From: Phylloscopus collybita
Taxonomy: Eukaryota > Chordata > Aves > Passeriformes > Phylloscopidae
Assembly: GCA_027886175.1 (NCBI GenBank)
Contig: JAJNNQ010000028.1
Location: forward strand, 1,364,001-1,428,000
Length of the DNA: 64,000 nt
Direction of reading: 5' to 3'
Both the position numbers and the translations under genes were made by a program. Positions 58,449-64,000 of the stretch are shown here, piece after piece (the stretch's first letter is position 1; each line of letters begins with the position of its first letter). A model generated the notes under the pieces. That model saw only the letters and a list, made by a program, of their open reading frames with translations. It was not told the DNA's origin and ran no database searches.

Positions 58449-58522
58449 GAGCAACCTGGTCTAGTGGAAGGTATCCTGTGAGAACAGGATGGGCTTTAAG
58501 GTCCTTCCAACCCAAACCACGG
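58449..58522 (+). mobile_element. CR1 LINE 3' fragment (short)
   Basis: 'gagcaacctggtctagtgga', then 'aggatgggctttaaggtcc' and 'ttccaacccaaaccacggg'. The 3' tip of CR1 with a small internal deletion. Confidence 0.8.
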
Positions 58523-58911
58523 GCACAGTCGTGAAATTACTGCTGAAGGGTTTGCCTCGTGCGTTTCTGTAGGTCAGATCATGCCATGGCCCAAAATAAC
58601 AGAGTGCTAACAGGGGGTGCCCAAGGTCAGAGGCAGAAGCACCTTTCTGGAGACCACAAAAGCAGGCCAGAAGCAGGTGAGGGGACCTCTGCCACCAGCC
58701 CAGGAGTGTGGCACTTTAGGCTGAGCCAGGGTTCACCCGTGGTTGGTGAAAAGACTGATGCAGCTTTAGGGGCAACTCAGCGCCTCAGTGGGAATCCTGG
58801 TTTTTATGGGAGCCAGCTCATCTAGCTTTCAAAAGTCTCCTTGGGTGCTTCTCTGTATCCCTAGGGACACAAATGCCATCAAACTTGTGGCCCATAGTGA
58901 TTGCAAGAAAG

Positions 58912-59112
58912 GATGGATTCAAAATCCTGCAAATCAAGAGCTGTCTGCCCATGGTGGTGTTTGAGAGGCTGCCCCATCCCTGGAAGCGTCCAGGGCCAGG
59001 TTGGACAGGGCTTGGAGCAGCCTGGGACAGGGGAAGGTGTCCCTGCCCATGGCAGGGGTGGCACTGGATGGGATTTAAGATCCCTTCCAGCCCAGAGCAC
59101 TCTGTGGTATTT
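58912..59112 (+). mobile_element. CR1 LINE 3' fragment
   Basis: 'ggctgccccatccctggaag', 'agggccaggttggacagggc', 'gtgtccctgcccatggcagg' and 'gatcccttccagccc' occur in CR1 order, ending in 'cactctgtggta'. Plus orientation. Confidence 0.87.
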
Positions 59113-59169
59113 TTCTCTGTGATCAGGGACCACATGGGGGGTGCTCAGCCACTACCCCAGCGAGGGCAC

Positions 59170-59231
59170 ATGTCCCCTCAGCCAGGACCTGTGTCCCCTC
59201 AGCCAGGACCTGTGTCCCCTCAGCCAGGACC
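59170..59231 (+). repeat. 20-bp tandem repeat, three units
   Basis: Three near-perfect copies of 'cccctcagccaggacctgtg'. A small minisatellite. Confidence 0.88.
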
Positions 59232-62200
59232 TGTGGCCAGAGCTGGTTTCCCCCCTGGAAGTGATGGAGCACTTTGCAGCTCTCCTGTTAATTTGGGAAG
59301 CTGCAGGCAGCCACCTGGATTGCTCTGCTTTGATCCCCAAATGCAGTTGCTGGCTGGGATGGAGCCCTGTGTGCCAGGACCTCGTGTCCCTGTGCTCCTC
59401 CATGTCCCAAGGGGAGGGAAGGATGAGCCAGGTGGGCTGTGCCTCAGATCCCCTGAGTTTGCAGAGCTGCTGCTGCTGCTACAGGCCTTGTCGTGGTTGA
59501 ATTTAGCAGAATTAAGAATTTTCCCCTTTTTCACACGGTGGGGAGGTACAAAAGGCAGCAGTTGGGATGCTGCAGGGATAATCCTTCCTGCTCTCTGCTC
59601 CAGCTTCTTGTGGCTCTGCTCTTTTCCAGCCCAGGGAGCTGTAAATGGCTCAGCAGGCATTTAAAGCAGCCCAGTGCCTGCTCAGGCCCTGCCTTTTGCT
59701 GTGTGTCACCATCAGCACAAGCTTTGTCACCCCAAGCCAGGTTCTGCAGCCCAGGTCCTGCTGAGAACATTCCCAGAAACTCCCAAGGCTCTCTGGAAAA
59801 TCTCATTGAGAGACCAAAGTTGAAACCAGGCCAGGGCAAAACATATAAGAGCTGAACTAGTGGAAATCAATTAAAATAAAACCCACAGAAAGGGCAAGGG
59901 ATAGTGTGCCGAGCACCTCAGGAAATAAAGCTTCAAAATAGATTAAAATGTGACTAATTTAAGCAATAATTTAGCCTGTAGCCTGGGTTAAGTTTGGCAC
60001 ATGAGTAATTTGACCATCAGACCAGAGCTGCTGGTTGGTTCCAGGTGGAGCCATTGCTGAGCTTTTCCCTTTCAGTCCCCATTTAGAGGTTGAAGGAAAT
60101 AAGTCCACATGCACTAGAGATTTAACAAATAGCCACAAGGTCAAAACAGTCACTGGTATTTTAAACTGCAGGAATTTTAATACCTTTTTAGACTAGATTG
60201 ATAAATTCTTTAATGGAGAAGGAGGGAGGCAGAGCCACCTGTACTGGGCTGTACAGCTGCCTCTGCAGTGCCCAGTTTCCAGGTGCTGAATTTGAGGGAT
60301 GGAGAGTTCTGGGATGATTTTTTTTAAGGGTCATTTTAGCATTTCTGTGGGTGGGGGAGCGCCCTGTCCATGTTTGGGGTGTCCTCAGCTCTGAAATTCT
60401 AGTTCCAAACCAAACAAAGCAAACAAAAACTTCACTGTGTTTCTGCAGAAGGATTTCTCAAGGGTATCAGGAAATGGAAATGGATACAAAAAGCCACCCC
60501 TCCCAAAAAAAAAAAACCAAAAACAACAAACAACCAAAAAAAAAAACCAAATCCAAACTGTATATATATCTATGTATATACATGACTATCTCTCTATAGA
60601 GGGCACTTTGCAGGAACACTGTGCTGTACTGATCTCGAAATCTCTGCCTGCCTGTGTCTCTTACACCTTTTGCATCGCTGTTCTCTTTGTTTTAGGGGAA
60701 AAAAAATTAGATTACACCTTGTCAAATTAAAACAACAAAAACGAAACCAGTCGAGTCTGCGTTTAAAATTACAGAGCTGCTTGGAAAACAATTGGATTCT
60801 GATTATTTTCTGTTCAATCCTGTAAAAAAAAAAAAAAAAAGAAAAGAAAAAGAAAATTGCAAAAGACCAGAGATGTTCAGCCAGCCTGTCGCTCAGCTAA
60901 TGTGGTTTTTTTTGTTTTGTTTTTTTCTTAAGTGAAAAGTAACAATTATTGGGAAGGTAATGGATTTCCTCCGGACCAAATCCGAGCCTTGGTCTCATTC
61001 TTTATTTATCTACCTATTGACGCATTTATTTTATTTACCGTGAAGGAAATGAGGAAGGAGATGGGCAGGAGGAGGGAAGGCTGCTCGTCCTGCGGAGGGG
61101 CGGAGGTCGGAAATCCAAACCCCAACCAAAGGTCTCGCCCCAGAGGAACGAGCCTGGAATTGCAAAGGGGGGCCAGGGAGGAGGAGGCAGAGGCGGCTGC
61201 ACGGACCCGCAGGGCTGCAGGGACAGAAACCACATTTGGGAGGGGAGGACAGGTGTAATCTAAGCTTCACTAATAATGTAGAGGCTGCACATTATTTTGG
61301 CACCCTTTCCCCTATCCCCCTCCTCATTTTGGAGCAAGACGGAATGAACTCCTGTCTCCCCAAAATGGCCAATAATGTCCGCCTTCTCACCTCATTTGGA
61401 GCAGCAGCTTGCTGAGTGTCAAAATGTTTAATACCATTTGGTTTTGTTTGGTGCTTTCAACCAGTCACTTCACTTTCTTTTTTTTTTTTTTTTTTTTGTT
61501 CCCTTTTTTTTTTTTTTTCCCAATTAATTTCTCCTTTAAGGTATAAGATGCGTTTTTCTCTTTGAGTTGGTTTAATGTGAATCGGGGTTTGAAGTGACAT
61601 GTTCTTGTCCAGGACATTCTCCTTTCCCCACCTCGCTCCTCCTCCAACATTTTTTTCACTTGGAGACGATCTGGAAAGGGGCTTTTAAAAGAGCAGCTGG
61701 TGGGGTTCCTCAGCACAAACTGGTTGGTCCTCAGGTTTCTCTCATTTAGCAGCATCGTGGGAACAACAATTTTAAAGGAAGGATTCTGGTGTTGCAAAAG
61801 TCAACCCTGAATCTCCCAAGCGTCTCTCTCCCCATCGGGTCTGTAAATCTTGCAAAAACGTCTCTCACCTTGTGGATCCCGAGTGGTGGTGGGGAACCTG
61901 AGCCGTGCTGATTGGGGCCAAAAAAAAAGCCAAAAATGCCACTCACAGAACACAAACTGGGTCAAACCTCTGCCTCCGTGAGCAGCAACAAAACCAATTG
62001 GCTTCCCAAAGGGGTGAAAAGTTATGGATCTGTTCTGCTTCTAAAAAAAGAGCACAATTTGGGGGTGCAGATTTGCAGTGTGAAATGCTTATCCAACAAT
62101 TAAACAGACTCATAACTAACTGCACGTAAGAAATTTTCCTGTGCCTCTGAAATGGCTTCTGTGTATTGAAATAATTTCATTGCATCCCAAACATCCAGCT

Positions 62201-64000
62201 CCAGTCCTGGAATCTGGTTCTATCCGTAACACAAGCTGTATCCTTGTTTGAAAAAAAAAAAAAAAAAAAAGCTCCTGAGAGTTTTTTGGCCATGGACAAT
62301 GTCTGTTTGTGTGTGCCTGCTTGTGTGTGTGTGTCTGTGGGGAGCTGTTGCACACGGAGCATGCACGTCCGTGTACGCATGCAGGGTCTGGCAAAGCTGT
62401 CCTGGAAACCAAACACCCCTGGAACTCAGGGAAGGTCCTTCTTGGACCAGAAACTGGGAAAAGTGTTGTTAGACAAGTGCCTATAAAGCAGAGCCCTGAC
62501 TGCCCCATCCCAGTGTTTCTTTTCCAGAGAGGGAGTTCTGTTCTTCCTGATCCTTTGAAAGCGTTGGATAGCAAAAATGGAAGGAATCTCTTCACCTGAT
62601 TTTTTTTTGTTGTTGTTGTAAAATTCCCCTCCTTCAGCTGCTGTGGAGCTGGGACCCAGAGCTGAAATTGCTCTTGATTCCATCTCCAACTTCCCTTCCA
62701 CCACAGCTCTCCTCCTCCGGGGCCGTGACCTAAAGGCTGACCCCGAAATTCTCTGCTTGACAAATTCCCCGTCTCCAGCCAAATGCAAATGTTGTAGCAA
62801 TTAAAATAAACAGCAGCCTGATGGCTCTGGGTAGCCAGAGAGGGACTCTGTACCTATTGTGGTTGTCACAGCCCTGAGCCATCGCAGGGCAGTATCCAGG
62901 GAACTCTCTGAGGTCCCCAACATTTAACTGGAGTTCTTTTCCCATCCTAGATCAGTGTGTGGATGTTGGTATATCTGTGCACACAGGAGAGTCTAGTATT
63001 TTTTATTTTTTTTTTTTAAACCAGGATGCACCAAGGAAGTGCTGCTGCCTGTTCTGGGCTCGTATCAGCCCTAATCCAAATTCTCCCTCCTTGTGGAACG
63101 GGCAGTGCTGAGGGCTGGCACCCAGAGGGGCTGGGTGCTTCCCTTGGAGGGTGATAGACACCATTAAACCAGCCCAGAGTGAGGGTCCCTGAGACCTCGG
63201 GCCTGACCTGCACCCTTGGGAGCTGTCAGGAGGAGGGCAGGGCTGCTCTGCACTTTTCTGGGAACGTGCTCTGGGCAGCCCCTGAGCTTGTGTTTTGTGA
63301 GTGGATTTCTCCTTCCCTGCCCGAAACCACAGCCAGGAACAGTCGGTTCCCTTCAGACTCCGATTCTCAACACTCCGCCCTACATCAGATGATGCTTTTC
63401 AGTTATTAAATTCTGGTTTGTTCTTTCTTTTTTCTTTTCTTCGGTTTCTTTTTTTCTCTCTTTTTTTTTTTTTTTTCCTTTTTTTCCTTTCTCTTTCAGT
63501 TGGTTTTCATTTCTTTGCGATTAGCTTCGGTTTGGATTAATTGTCTTGTTCTGTTCCCATGACAACTCAGTGTTTGCATCCCACCTGCCGTTGTTTGTTG
63601 CTGTTGATGCTGTTTGCTGACCGGATCTTGTCCGGATGTGTCTCCCCCATTCCCTCCTCACCTTTCCCACCTTGCCTCCCCTCTCCAGAAGGTCACATAC
63701 CAGCCCCCCTCCCCCCTCAGAAGAGTCATCCCCACCCCCAGATCTGTCTGCATGTTGACCCCACTTGTTTCTTTCCGAGTTCTCTCCATCTTGTCTCAGA
63801 CTGTGACAGGTGTGGTTTCCACCTGGCTCCATTTTCTGAGGTGTGGTACCTCTGGAAGCAGTGGGGAGCAGGATGGAGTAGGAAACAGGGATGTACCCTC
63901 GTGCCTAGGGCTGAGTGTTCTCCACAGTGGCAGGAGGGAGCAAGGAGCAGGTTGCCTGATCCTTGGAGCCAGTGCAGGTGCCTGAGGTGGAACAAACACC

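Larger units (their letters stand above)
56052..64000 (+). other. PTPRS: PTPRS intron 8, start (no Ig3 exon seen to window end)
   Basis: Begins with an A-rich stretch (56108-56170), a GC hairpin (56204-56227) and two TGCATG motifs. It then holds a CT run (about 57686-57735), two CR1 pieces (58449-58522 and 58912-59112), a 20-bp tandem triplet (59170-59231), A/C-rich DNA (about 60500-60555) and poly-A (60823-60840). T-rich tracts lie at 61479-61520, poly-A at 62250-62269 and T-rich DNA at 63415-63500. The expected Ig3 exon (starting with VRRVAPR-like sequence) is not in the window. Confidence 0.8.

Noticed and set aside
56052..64000. Search for the Ig3 exon
   Set aside because: No sequence coding for the expected VRRVAPR-like start or the following Ig3 motifs was seen; it is presumed to lie beyond the window.

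Overview
The window looks like avian nuclear DNA. It carries many 3' fragments of a CR1-type LINE (the typical bird/reptile non-LTR element), solo LTRs of endogenous retroviruses, long G/C-rich minisatellites and A/T homopolymers. Its only recognisable protein-coding content is eight short exons on the + strand. I assign these to PTPRS (receptor-type tyrosine-protein phosphatase sigma, LAR family). The peptides match PTPRS better than its paralogues PTPRD and PTPRF. The gene-dense, minisatellite-rich texture fits an avian microchromosome. A songbird is my guess, but the species cannot be fixed from sequence alone.

Layout. Positions 1-13383 hold no exon I can recognise and are either 5' flank or 5'-UTR intron. 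They contain CR1 pieces, a tandem pair of ERV LTRs, a young inverted duplication, and a minisatellite that runs almost to the first coding exon. Positions 13384-13551 are the start-codon and signal-peptide exon. Intron 1 (20.2 kb) has a 1.9-kb, 52-bp minisatellite, a 10-bp and a 16-bp minisatellite, an LTR and a perfect hairpin. Exons at 33749-33894 and 35425-35566 encode Ig domain 1. The exon at 44040-44228, microexons at 47593-47601 and 51190-51207, and the exon at 53675-53785 encode Ig domain 2. The microexon at 56040-56051 encodes the Ig2-Ig3 linker. The rest, to 64000, is intron with no further exon seen; Ig3 must lie downstream.

How the parts work together. All exon phases join into one open frame of 238 residues if every microexon is included. 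The three microexons (ETF, EGTPIR, ELRE) are the LAR-family meA and meB inserts, whose alternative splicing tunes binding to postsynaptic adhesion partners. The Ig1 lysine cluster that binds heparan and chondroitin sulfate is intact. The most striking non-coding observation is an ERV LTR, itself interrupted by a second LTR, whose 3' target-site duplication ends 26 bp before the Ig1b exon. The insertion appears to have duplicated the likely splicing branch point.
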